Below, one piece after another: positions 1 to 6,470 of a DNA stretch of 8,336 nt. Made by a program: the position numbers and the translations under genes. Where the stretch lies: contig DDHP01000086.1 in assembly GCA_002338145.1 (NCBI GenBank), forward strand, positions 52,596 through 60,931, written 5' to 3'. Numbering within the stretch: position 1 is the stretch's first letter; every line of letters begins with the position of its first letter. The stretch comes from Deferribacteraceae bacterium UBA1873. GTDB taxonomy: Bacteria > Chrysiogenota > Deferribacteres > Deferribacterales > Flexistipitaceae. Below the pieces are notes generated by a model. That model saw only the letters and a program-made list of their open reading frames with translations, did no database searches and was not told the DNA's origin.

Positions 1-131
1 TTTAAGTATATCATAAACAGATAAAATGTCAGTGAAGAATTTTTATTCACATTTTCAAAAGTTCCTTTTATTATCTTGAATAATTTTTAATTAAGACAAT
101 TTTAATATAAAATGTTGTTAGGAGGATCATA

Positions 132-872
132 ATGAAACGTTTTCTTGTAATAATACTGATACTTGGCTTTTCCGGATTAGCTTTGGCTGAAGGTAGGAGT
201 GTTGTTTATAATGTGAACGGCAGTGAATACGAGGGATACTATATCAGTGCAGGTGAAAAAGCTCCCCTTGTTTTATTAATTCACGACTGGGACGGTTTAA
301 CGGAATATGAAGTAAAACGCTCTGAAATGATAAATGATCTCGGTTATTCAGTATTTGCCGCAGATATGTACGGCAAAGGGGTGAGGCCGGAAGCATTGTC
401 TGAAAAAAAACGGCTGACTTCAGAGCTGTATCAGGATCGAAGGAAAATGCGTGATTTACTGGATAAAGCCATATCGGCTGCCAAGCAGGCAGGTGCCAAT
501 ATAAACAGAGCTGTAGCCATTGGTTACTGTTTCGGCGGGTTGGTTGTCCTGGAGCTTGCCAGATCAGGAGCACCTTTTGAGGCTTTTGTTACCTTTCACG
601 GCGGTCTGTCCACACCAGAAGGCCAGGATTACTCAAAGACAAAGGGACAGATTTTGGTTTTTCACGGTAGTGCAGATCAGGCGGTGACTTTGGATGTCTT
701 TGCCACTCTTGCAAAAGATCTGGAAAAAGCCGGAGTAAAACATGAAATGACAACTTACAGCGGTGCTCCGCATGCTTTTACCATTTTTGGCAGTGACAGT
801 TACAGAGAAGATGCTGACAAAAAATCGTGGAACAGATTTGTATCATTTTTAGACGAAACGTTTGAAAATTAA
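132..872 (+). CDS. Exported dienelactone hydrolase-family alpha/beta hydrolase
   Basis: The 246-residue product has a Sec signal peptide: MKR, a hydrophobic stretch of about residues 4-17, and a likely cut after ALA at residues 17-19. The rest matches the dienelactone hydrolase (DLH) family of alpha/beta hydrolases. The triad is visible: nucleophile Cys133 in GYCFGG, Asp182 in FHGSADQ and His214 in GAPHAF, all with normal DLH spacing. HDWDG (residues 51-55) follows the first core strand. Family members hydrolyse enol-lactones or other esters, but the substrate here cannot be told, and the export signal argues against the classical cytosolic chlorocatechol role. The start is set by a strong AGGAGG at 120-125, six bases before ATG. 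The leader is very AT-rich, with a possible -10 (TATAAA, 106-111) but no convincing -35. It appears monocistronic and converges with the transglycosylase gene. Family is confident; substrate unknown. Confidence 0.9.
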   Translation: MKRFLVIILILGFSGLALAEGRSVVYNVNGSEYEGYYISAGEKAPLVLLIHDWDGLTEYEVKRSEMINDLGYSVFAADMYGKGVRPEALSEKKRLTSELYQDRRKMRDLLDKAISAAKQAGANINRAVAIGYCFGGLVVLELARSGAPFEAFVTFHGGLSTPEGQDYSKTKGQILVFHGSADQAVTLDVFATLAKDLEKAGVKHEMTTYSGAPHAFTIFGSDSYREDADKKSWNRFVSFLDETFEN

Positions 873-982
873 GTTTTGTTTACTGCTTACTATGGGCTAT
901 AAACATGTTCTCTTTTTGCTTATAGTGGGAGGAAAAAGAAGGTATTTAATGTAAAGTAGGGGTTGTTTTGGAGGTTTCGCTA

Positions 983-2356
983 TTAGAGGGCTTTTTGTTT
1001 GATAATATCATAATAAGTCATGATACGATTTACATATCTTACAGGCTCTGTGCCCCGGGCATATCCATACGTTGTGTTTTTGTAATACTTTCTTTCTCTC
1101 AGAAGCGGAAGTGCTCTTTTCAGAGATGACCATTTTTTAGGATTCCACCCTTTTTGTTTGCATATATCCTGGGCATCTCGAACATGACCGTACCCTACAT
1201 TGTAACTGGCAAGTGCAAACATTATCCTTGTTTCCGGGTCTTTAATATCGTCAAAACGATTATATATTTTTGCAAGATAAGCTACTCCGGCTTTTACACT
1301 TTGTTCCGGTTTCATTCTGTTGCTGATTCCCATTTCTCTGGCAGTCCGTTGTGTGACCTGCATCAAGCCGCGTACTCCTGTGTGACTCCTTGCATACGGG
1401 TTGAAATGGGATTCCTGATAAACCATCGCTGCAATCAAACGCCAGTCAAAACCATGTTTTTCCGCAGCTTTTTTGATAATGTCTTTATACCTGGGAAGCC
1501 TTGTTTTCAATCGCCTGTGAAATCTTTTGATATCCACGTAATCAAATATTGAAACATCTCTGTAATATCGCTCATAAATCTGACTGAACGTACCATTCTC
1601 TTCTATTTTGTTAAAAAATTCATTAATTTTTTTTCGCAATTTGTCGCTGTTGTTTTTTACCGCCCATCCAAGCTGTTGGGGCTCTGATATGGGAAAAGCT
1701 ATCTCGATATCGGGGTAATAGCGCTGATTAAGCTTTGCAATATTTGAATCGGCTACAGTGACTTCTATTTCTTTTTCAGCTACCATACGGATTAGCTCTT
1801 CTGTCGGAATATTTTCATGTAAAACAATATCGATATCCACTCCATTCTTTTTTAATTCCATAAGGCGTTGCTCATATGATGTTTGGGGGCGTATGTGAAT
1901 TCTTTTACCATTTAAATCTTTTATTTCATTAATGGAATTGTTTCTTTTGTGAATTATTATTTGTTGTTGCACTTCCAGATATCCTTCTGAAAAATCGGCC
2001 AATTTTTCCCTTGACTTGGTTATGGTGAGTCCTGCTGCAATCATGTCTCCTTTGCCTGAATTAAGAGCCTGAAACATGTCATCCCATCCAGGGGTTATAA
2101 CTTCCAGTTTTACTTCAAGAAATTCTGCAAACTTTTTTACAAGATCATATTCAAACCCCATATATTCGTCACGGTAACTGTAATAGACATTGGCGTTGTT
2201 GGTCATGATAACGGTTATTTTACCTTTTTTCTTTATATCTTCCAAAGTACCCTCACTTGAGGGCCCAGTAATAATGTGAAAAAAAATGTAAAATACAGTT
2301 AATAATGCGATTATAAGCAGTTCTTTGTGTTTTCTAATGCTCATTATTATATTCAT
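983..2356 (-). CDS. mltF: MltF-like membrane-bound lytic murein transglycosylase
   Basis: The 457-residue protein has an N-terminal membrane segment (about 12-30), a family 3 solute-binding-protein-like domain (about 35-268) and a C-terminal SLT lysozyme-like domain (about 285-455). This is the MltF architecture, in which the binding-protein domain is thought to regulate the catalytic domain. The likely catalytic residue is Glu315 in VYQESHFNP. It is followed by GVRGLMQV (327-334) and ASYNVGYG (383-390), the usual SLT motifs. It would cleave peptidoglycan glycan strands in the periplasm, forming 1,6-anhydro ends. The N-terminus has no lipobox cysteine, so it is an inner-membrane anchor or signal peptide rather than a lipoprotein. 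No strong Shine-Dalgarno precedes the first ATG. A second ATG four codons later (2342-2344) has GGATGA upstream and may be the true start. It is divergent from the tungstate regulator. The symbol is by architecture only. Confidence 0.88.
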   Translation of the reverse strand: MNIIMSIRKHKELLIIALLTVFYIFFHIITGPSSEGTLEDIKKKGKITVIMTNNANVYYSYRDEYMGFEYDLVKKFAEFLEVKLEVITPGWDDMFQALNSGKGDMIAAGLTITKSREKLADFSEGYLEVQQQIIIHKRNNSINEIKDLNGKRIHIRPQTSYEQRLMELKKNGVDIDIVLHENIPTEELIRMVAEKEIEVTVADSNIAKLNQRYYPDIEIAFPISEPQQLGWAVKNNSDKLRKKINEFFNKIEENGTFSQIYERYYRDVSIFDYVDIKRFHRRLKTRLPRYKDIIKKAAEKHGFDWRLIAAMVYQESHFNPYARSHTGVRGLMQVTQRTAREMGISNRMKPEQSVKAGVAYLAKIYNRFDDIKDPETRIMFALASYNVGYGHVRDAQDICKQKGWNPKKWSSLKRALPLLRERKYYKNTTYGYARGTEPVRYVNRIMTYYDIIKQKAL

Positions 2357-2406
2357 CCATCAATTAAAGCTTTGTTAGTTCAGAAAGTTTAGCCTCTGCA
2401 GCTACA

Positions 2407-2441
2407 TTTTTACTAAGAAAGTTAACCTTTAATAGTAAAAA
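2407..2441. promoter_or_regulatory. Inverted repeat in the mltF/regulator divergent region
   Basis: TTTTTACT (2407-2414) and AGTAAAAA (2434-2441) are perfect 8-bp inverted arms. They are separated by 19 bases that are themselves partly symmetric around GTTAAC (2421-2426). The element lies 51-85 bp upstream of the mltF start and about 40 bp upstream of the regulator's -35 box. It could be an operator for mltF, but AT-rich sequence makes such arms easy to find by chance. Confidence 0.3.
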
Positions 2442-2482
2442 ATGCAAATTTTTTATTACTCTGAGTCAGAAAAAGTTGCTTG

Positions 2483-2511
2483 TTGACAATATTGTTATTA
2501 TGAGTTATTTT
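2483..2511 (+). promoter_or_regulatory. Sigma-70 type promoter of the regulator-tupA operon
   Basis: A perfect -35 TTGACA (2483-2488) is followed by a 17-base spacer and a -10 TATTTT (2506-2511). Transcription would start near 2518, giving a leader of about 33 bases to the ATG at 2551. It is the best sigma-70-like promoter in the window and overlaps the GTTAT repeat array, a layout typical of autoregulation. Confidence 0.7.
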
Positions 2512-2550
2512 TTGTTATCATGAAGTTATGATAAAGGTTTAGGGTGTTAT
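2494..2550 (+). promoter_or_regulatory. Phased GTTAT array, candidate operator of the HTH-PBP regulator
   Basis: GTTAT occurs five times, starting at 2494, 2504, 2514, 2525 and 2546. Spacings are 10, 10, 11 and 21 bases, so all copies lie on about the same DNA face. A longer unit, TTGTTATYATGA, repeats at 2492 and 2512, exactly 20 bases apart. The downstream part also contains a palindrome: TTATCAT (2515-2521), six bases, ATGATAA (2528-2534). The array spans the spacer, the -10 box and the start site, so a bound protein would block transcription. That the neighbouring regulator is the binder is inference. Confidence 0.5.
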
Positions 2551-3453
2551 ATGGACAAAGAATTTCTGAATGCTGAAGAAGCTGCTGGATTACTACAGAT
2601 AAATGAAAAAAAGCTTTATAAACTTGCTCACGACGGTGAGATACCTGCTACAAAAGTGACTGGGAAATGGCTGTTTCCTTCCGATGAATTGGTTAGGTTC
2701 CTGAATCTCAGTAGTCTCAAAAATCTAAAATACAGATATAAGCTCACACCTTCCGCCGGGAAATTAATACTTATGACAGGTTCTGATGACCCACTGTTGC
2801 AGCTTATTTTGGGATGGTTTAATAAAGAATATCCTGAAATGTTAATGTTTTATTCAAACGTGGGCAGTAAAAAGGGGTTGAATATCCTGAAAAATGGACT
2901 GTCCCACATAGCGTTAAGCCATATATATGATCCGTCTGGAGATTCTTATAATATTGAAGCAGTGAAAGAAATAGAAAAAAAGGATAATAATTATGTCGTT
3001 ATAAATCTGTTTAACAGAGAGCTTGGCTTTATATATAAAGATAAAAAAGCGGATTCCTTTAATGAAATTGCTGATAAAAAATTAAGGTTTATCAACAGGC
3101 CTCCAAATTCAGGTACAAGGATTTTGGCTGATTATATCCTCAGCCGGGAGAATCTCAGCTCGGAAAATATCATCGGTTATGAGCAGGAAGTCAGTTCCCA
3201 CCTTGAGATTGCGGAACATATTGCCGAAGGTAAAGCTGATATTGGCATTGGAAATGCATTTTATGTTGATTTATTCGGCCTGCATTTTAACAGAATCAAA
3301 ACTGAAAGTTTTGATATGATTTTGGACAAAGATTTTTATTTTAGTGAGGAATATCAACTGTTTTTGGAATTTTTGAACAAGGAAGATATCAAGTCTGCAA
3401 TAGACAGTTTTAAGGGATATTCCTCGGAAAACACGGGAAAAATTAAAATATAA
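2551..3453 (+). CDS. Excisionase-type HTH regulator with PBP-like sensor domain (tungstate/molybdate-type)
   Basis: The 300-residue protein starts with an excisionase/MerR-like helix-turn-helix (about 5-50: FLNAEEAAGLL, KLYKLAHDGEIPATKV, GKWLFP). A periplasmic-binding-protein-like domain follows (about 70-290). The INRPPNSGTRILAD segment (181-194) and the GKADIGIGNAF segment (227-237) are typical of the PBP-like domain found in predicted one-component oxyanion regulators. There is no signal peptide, so it is cytosolic. It sits 30 bp upstream of tupA with no terminator between them, so the two are co-transcribed. The natural reading is that it senses imported tungstate or molybdate and controls tup expression, replacing ModE or TunR. 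The ATG has a modest AGGG (2541-2544) six bases upstream. The family is clear; ligand and direction of regulation are inferred. Confidence 0.85.
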   Translation: MDKEFLNAEEAAGLLQINEKKLYKLAHDGEIPATKVTGKWLFPSDELVRFLNLSSLKNLKYRYKLTPSAGKLILMTGSDDPLLQLILGWFNKEYPEMLMFYSNVGSKKGLNILKNGLSHIALSHIYDPSGDSYNIEAVKEIEKKDNNYVVINLFNRELGFIYKDKKADSFNEIADKKLRFINRPPNSGTRILADYILSRENLSSENIIGYEQEVSSHLEIAEHIAEGKADIGIGNAFYVDLFGLHFNRIKTESFDMILDKDFYFSEEYQLFLEFLNKEDIKSAIDSFKGYSSENTGKIKI

Positions 3454-3483
3454 AGCGCATTAAAGCGTTTAAGGAGGTAAAGT

Positions 3484-4296
3484 ATGAGATTTTTGTTAGC
3501 TATTTTGACAGTTTTGTTAATGACTGTAAGTGTATTTGCTGCAGAGAAAAGTCTTCTCATGGCAACAACAACGAGTACCGACAACACCGGTCTTCTTGAG
3601 TATCTTGAACCGATGTTTGAAAAGGATACCGGAATTGACTGGAAATGGACAGCAACAGGTACCGGTAAAGCTCTCGAATTAGGTAAAAACTGTGATGCCG
3701 ATATTCTGCTTGTTCATGCACCGGCTGCTGAAAAAGAGTATATTAACAATGGGTACGGTGTTTACAGAAAAGAGGTGATGTATAACGATTTTGTAATAGT
3801 AGGACCATCTTCTGATCCTGCGAATATCAAAGGTAAAAATGTTACTGAGGCACTTAAATCTATTTATGATAAAGGGGAAATATTTGCCAGCAGAGGTGAT
3901 GATTCCGGAACAAATAAGAAGGAAATTTTGCTTTGGGAATCTGCAGGTATAAACGATTATAACAAAAAAGGCTGGTACAAAGAAACGGGGCAGGGAATGA
4001 TAGCAACACTTAACATCGCCACTGAAATTAACGGCTATACAATGACCGACCGCGGGACTTATATAAAATATCAAGATAATTATGACGGCAAAGCTCCCCT
4101 GCAGATACTTGTTGAGGGTGATAAGATTCTGTTTAACCAGTACAGTCTGATTCCTGTGAATAAAGAGAGATGTCCGGATGCAAAGCTGGATTTGTCTGAA
4201 AAGTTTATCGACTGGATGACTTCGGATAAAATTCAGCAGGCTATAGCTGATTACAAATTGCTGGGTAAAAAACTTTTTATACCTAATGCGAAATAA
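3484..4296 (+). CDS. tupA: TupA, tungstate ABC transporter substrate-binding protein
   Basis: The 270-residue protein has a signal peptide with a likely cut after VFA-A (residues 17-20) and no lipobox cysteine, so it is a soluble periplasmic protein. The mature protein opens with ATTTSTDNTGLL (27-38), carrying the TTTS motif that marks TupA-type tungstate binders. SRGDDSGT (136-143) and GYTMTDRGTY (184-193) are further ligand-pocket signatures of this family. TupA proteins bind tungstate with very high affinity and deliver it to TupB/TupC for tungsten- or molybdenum-cofactor enzymes. The start is fixed by AAGGAGG at 3471-3477, six bases before ATG. Between the regulator stop and this site, TAAAGCG occurs twice (3451 and 3461, ten bases apart), which may be chance. 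A strong terminator lies about 100 bp downstream. Tungstate versus molybdate preference is inferred from family motifs. Confidence 0.93.
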   Translation: MRFLLAILTVLLMTVSVFAAEKSLLMATTTSTDNTGLLEYLEPMFEKDTGIDWKWTATGTGKALELGKNCDADILLVHAPAAEKEYINNGYGVYRKEVMYNDFVIVGPSSDPANIKGKNVTEALKSIYDKGEIFASRGDDSGTNKKEILLWESAGINDYNKKGWYKETGQGMIATLNIATEINGYTMTDRGTYIKYQDNYDGKAPLQILVEGDKILFNQYSLIPVNKERCPDAKLDLSEKFIDWMTSDKIQQAIADYKLLGKKLFIPNAK

Positions 4297-4300
4297 TTAG

Positions 4301-4387
4301 TGCTAAATGTTAAGTGTTAAGTTTACCCTGTTAAATGCCGTAGGCAATCAGCGGAGCTGATATTTAACAAGGGTGTTAAGTGTTAAG
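4301..4387 (+). repeat. Heptamer-flanked repeat able to fold as a three-way junction
   Basis: TGTTAAG occurs as a tandem pair on both sides (4308-4321 and 4374-4387), forming a 14-bp direct repeat around the core. On the left the period-7 pattern is longer: TGCTAAA, TGTTAAG, TGTTAAG, TTTACCC, TGTTAAA. The core has outer arms ACCCTGTTAAAT (4325-4336) and ATTTAACAAGGGT (4362-4374), complementary except for one bulged base. Inside, with no spare bases, lie two hairpins: TGCC-GTA-GGCA (4336-4346) and ATCAGC-GGA-GCTGAT (4347-4361). It looks like a small mobile or REP-type intergenic repeat. No second copy is present in the window, so repeat status is unproven. Confidence 0.6.
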
Positions 4388-4392
4388 GTGTT

Positions 4393-4431
4393 GGCAGTAA
4401 TTGATATTGTAGGTCATTTACTGCCTTTTTT
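4393..4431 (+). terminator. Rho-independent terminator after tupA
   Basis: GGCAGTAATTGA (4393-4404) pairs with TCATTTACTGCC (4414-4425) over 12 positions with a single T-T mismatch. The loop is nine bases and six T residues follow (4426-4431). It should end the regulator-tupA transcript before tupB, perhaps incompletely. Confidence 0.85.
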
Positions 4432-4484
4432 CTGTATCAGCATATTGTTTGAAATACGTTTTAATGCAGAGATTCAATTTTCAC

Positions 4485-4503
4485 ACTTGCACCTGTTGCA
4501 AGT
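4485..4503. promoter_or_regulatory. 19-bp palindrome upstream of tupB, candidate operator
   Basis: ACTTGCA (4485-4491) and TGCAAGT (4497-4503) are perfect 7-bp inverted arms around CCTGT. The same site reads as direct repeats TTGCA at 4487 and 4496, with TTGCG at 4506, about one helical turn apart. It lies about 80-98 bp before the tupB start and just upstream of the proposed promoter, so it could bind an activator or repressor. The protein is unknown. Confidence 0.4.
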
Positions 4504-4529
4504 TATTGCGAAATACAAAATCTAAAACA

Positions 4530-4560
4530 TTGTTTTTAGCTTACTGCCGACCGTTATAAA
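4530..4560 (+). promoter_or_regulatory. Possible tupBC promoter
   Basis: A -10-like TATAAA (4555-4560) lies inside the palindrome GTTAT-AA-ATAAC (4553-4564). A weak -35-like TTGTTT (4530-4535) is 19 bases upstream, longer than ideal. A promoter is expected here because the tupA transcript should stop at 4431. The GTTAT overlap recalls the array at the regulator promoter. Confidence 0.35.
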
Positions 4561-4582
4561 TAACAGATAGAGGTAGAACAGA

Positions 4583-5272
4583 TTGGATTATTTTTTGAAT
4601 GGCATTAAAAATGCGCTTGTATTGATTGCTACTTTTGATGCACAGACTTATTCTGCCATATTTACTTCTCTCAGGGCGTCAGGTCTGTCATTGCTTGCGA
4701 GCATGATAGTCGGATTGCCCCTCGGTTTTATTCTCGGTTTTTATAATTTTAAAGGCAAAAAGATTGTTCAAAATATTGTAAACTCTCTATTATCTTTACC
4801 AACTGTAGTAGTCGGGCTTTTTGTTTATATGTTTATCAGCAGCAGGGGGCCTTTGGGTGATTTTCATCTACTTTTTACTATAAAAGGTATTGCTGTTGGA
4901 CAGTTTTTTCTGGCTGTTCCTATTGTTGTTGCACTTACAGCTTCGGCGATAGAATCTATGGATGAAAGGCTAACGGAAGAGTTGAAAAGTATGGGAGCCG
5001 GCGGATTGCAGCAGTCTTTTACTTATATTTACGAAGCAAAAGCTGCTATTTTTGCAGCAGCTGTAACTGCATTTGGCAGAGTTTTTGCTGAAGTTGGTGT
5101 TTCCATGATGCTTGGTGGCAATATCAAATGGGCTACAAGAACCATGACTACTGCAATAGCACTTGAAACCGGCAAAGGAGAGTTTGCAATGGGGATAGCA
5201 CTTGGTATTGTTCTGATGAGTCTTGCCCTGATAATTAATTTTTTAAGTATGTATTTTACAGAGAAGGTTTAA
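4583..5272 (+). CDS. tupB: TupB, tungstate ABC transporter permease
   Basis: The 229-residue inner-membrane protein has about five hydrophobic segments (about 27-52, 64-84, 101-121, 157-178 and 201-223). The binding-protein-dependent permease loop lies at about 132-172 (EELKSMGAGG, then FGRVFAEVG), which docks the ATPase. It forms the channel through which TupA-delivered oxyanion enters. The length is normal for TupB. The start is TTG: an in-frame TAG at 4574-4576 rules out an upstream start, and no in-frame ATG occurs until Met41. AGAGG (4569-4573) is nine bases upstream. The last base of its TAA is the first base of the tupC ATG, so the two genes are translationally coupled. A TTG start may keep permease levels below those of TupA. 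Confidence 0.92.
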   Translation: MDYFLNGIKNALVLIATFDAQTYSAIFTSLRASGLSLLASMIVGLPLGFILGFYNFKGKKIVQNIVNSLLSLPTVVVGLFVYMFISSRGPLGDFHLLFTIKGIAVGQFFLAVPIVVALTASAIESMDERLTEELKSMGAGGLQQSFTYIYEAKAAIFAAAVTAFGRVFAEVGVSMMLGGNIKWATRTMTTAIALETGKGEFAMGIALGIVLMSLALIINFLSMYFTEKV

Positions 5273-6288
5273 TGACAACTGCAGCTATTTCAGCCAAAAA
5301 TATTGTAAAAAAATTTAATAAAGACTTTGTTCTCAATATTTCAGACTTTAGTTCTGATTATGGCAATATTACAGGTTTTTATGGCCCGAATGGAAGTGGA
5401 AAAACCACCTTTATGAAAATACTGGGATTAATTCTCCCGTCGGATGAGGGAAGTGTATTTGTAGAGGGAGTTGCTGCCTCGGGAGAAAATTTGGAAATTA
5501 GAAGGAAACTGACTTTTTTGTTCCAGGAGCCCAAGCTTTTAAGAAGAAGTGTTAGAGAAAATTTGATTTATCCATTTAAAATAAGGAAAAAAAGGATTTC
5601 TACTGATAAACTAAATGATATTATGAAAAACCTGTCACTTGATCCTGACATATTTCTCAAAAAGAAATCTTATGAGCTCTCGGGCGGGGAAAAAAAGAGG
5701 GTTTCTCTGGCACAGAAGCTTATTTACGATCCGAGTATTATTCTTCTGGATGAGCCCACTGCTAATGTTGACACTAAAAGCGTAGATATTATTACAAAAT
5801 TGATTTTTGAACTGCAGAAAAAAAATAAATGTATTCTTATAAGCAGTCATGATTATGAATGGCTGGCGGAAGTGGCTGATAAAATCTATTATTTGGAAAA
5901 GGGAGCTCTTTTAAAGGAAAAATTTGAGAATAATTTGGGAATGGGTTTCACGCACTTTAGTGAAGGGCTGCTTAGTAAAAAAATTGGCAACGTGAATATT
6001 GTTGCAGCATCTTCACCTGAAAATGCAGAGGAATGCGGCTATTTTATTAATCCGAATGATATTTTGATTTCTCTTGGTAAGCCGGAAAATCTTTCAGCTC
6101 AGAATATTATTGAAATGAAAGTAAAACATATTGATGTGCAGGATAAACGAGTAAAAGTTGAGCTTGAAAATGATGATTTCACTCTTACCTCCTATATATC
6201 AAAGAAAGCCTTGGCAGATCTTGATATTTACAGAGGCAAAGATGTGTATGCTATCTTTAAAGCTTCATCAGTTAAGTGTTACAAATAG
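5272..6288 (+). CDS. tupC: TupC, tungstate ABC transporter ATPase with C-terminal TOBE-like domain
   Basis: The 338-residue ATPase has all the ABC motifs: Walker A GPNGSGKTT (38-46), Q-loop Gln85, signature LSGGE (136-140), Walker B IILLDEP (156-162) and switch His193. The C-terminal part (about 270-336) begins LSAQNIIEMKVKHI and ends RGKDVYAIFKASSV, typical of a TOBE/Mop-type oxyanion-binding domain as in ModC. Many TupC proteins lack a TOBE domain, so here ATP hydrolysis may be feedback-inhibited by bound tungstate or molybdate. It is coupled to tupB by a one-base ATG/TAA overlap, with GAGAAGG shortly upstream. No clear terminator follows. Specificity is taken from the tupA/tupB neighbours. 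Confidence 0.92.
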   Translation: MTTAAISAKNIVKKFNKDFVLNISDFSSDYGNITGFYGPNGSGKTTFMKILGLILPSDEGSVFVEGVAASGENLEIRRKLTFLFQEPKLLRRSVRENLIYPFKIRKKRISTDKLNDIMKNLSLDPDIFLKKKSYELSGGEKKRVSLAQKLIYDPSIILLDEPTANVDTKSVDIITKLIFELQKKNKCILISSHDYEWLAEVADKIYYLEKGALLKEKFENNLGMGFTHFSEGLLSKKIGNVNIVAASSPENAEECGYFINPNDILISLGKPENLSAQNIIEMKVKHIDVQDKRVKVELENDDFTLTSYISKKALADLDIYRGKDVYAIFKASSVKCYK

Positions 6289-6303
6289 CCCCCCCATTTG
6301 GTT

Positions 6304-6322
6304 TACCAAAAAATGTTTGGTA
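6304..6322. repeat. Inverted repeat just downstream of tupC
   Basis: TACCAAA (6304-6310) and TTTGGTA (6316-6322) are perfect 7-bp arms around AAATG. The left arm can instead pair with TTTGG at 6297-6301, so two alternative hairpins compete. It may act in 3'-end formation or protection of the tupBC mRNA, but there is no T-tract after it. Confidence 0.35.
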
Positions 6323-6368
6323 TCAAGTTGCTCTCTAACGTTATACTTGTTTATCCATCAAAAAGGTT

Positions 6369-6388
6369 ATTATAACAAAAGTTATAAT
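6369..6388. repeat. 20-bp palindrome with GTTAT arms
   Basis: ATTATAAC (6369-6376) and GTTATAAT (6381-6388) are perfect 8-bp arms around AAAA. Another GTTAT begins at 6366. The core matches the pentamer in the regulator promoter array, so it may be a further binding site, but it lies 3' of tupC and AT-rich palindromes are common. Confidence 0.35.
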
Positions 6389-6470
6389 TTGGCATCACCT
6401 AAGTATATAATGAAAAGACAGAATTTTCTAACCAAAAACTGTCTACTTAAAGGATAAGTTACGATGTAAA

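Noticed and set aside
32..50. GTGAA/TTCAC hairpin as terminator of an upstream gene
   Set aside because: Only five base pairs in AT-rich sequence with a poor T-run; no upstream gene is visible to support it.
884..928. Imperfect repeats GCTTACTATGGG and GCTTATAGTGGG between the two convergent genes as a terminator
   Set aside because: Arms are short, partly direct rather than inverted, and no T-run follows in a useful place.
1154..1552. Plus-strand open frame of 132 codons inside the transglycosylase gene
   Set aside because: It is antisense to conserved SLT motifs, has no Shine-Dalgarno and reads as low-quality sequence; a shadow of the real gene.
3451..3470. TAAAGCG direct repeat ten bases apart between the regulator and tupA as an operator
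   Set aside because: The first copy includes the stop codon, only two 7-base copies exist, and the genes appear co-transcribed, so there is little need for an operator.
6158..6457. Plus-strand frame overlapping the end of tupC and running into the intergenic stretch
   Set aside because: Overlaps the conserved TOBE-like domain in another frame, lacks a ribosome site and has no protein-like composition.
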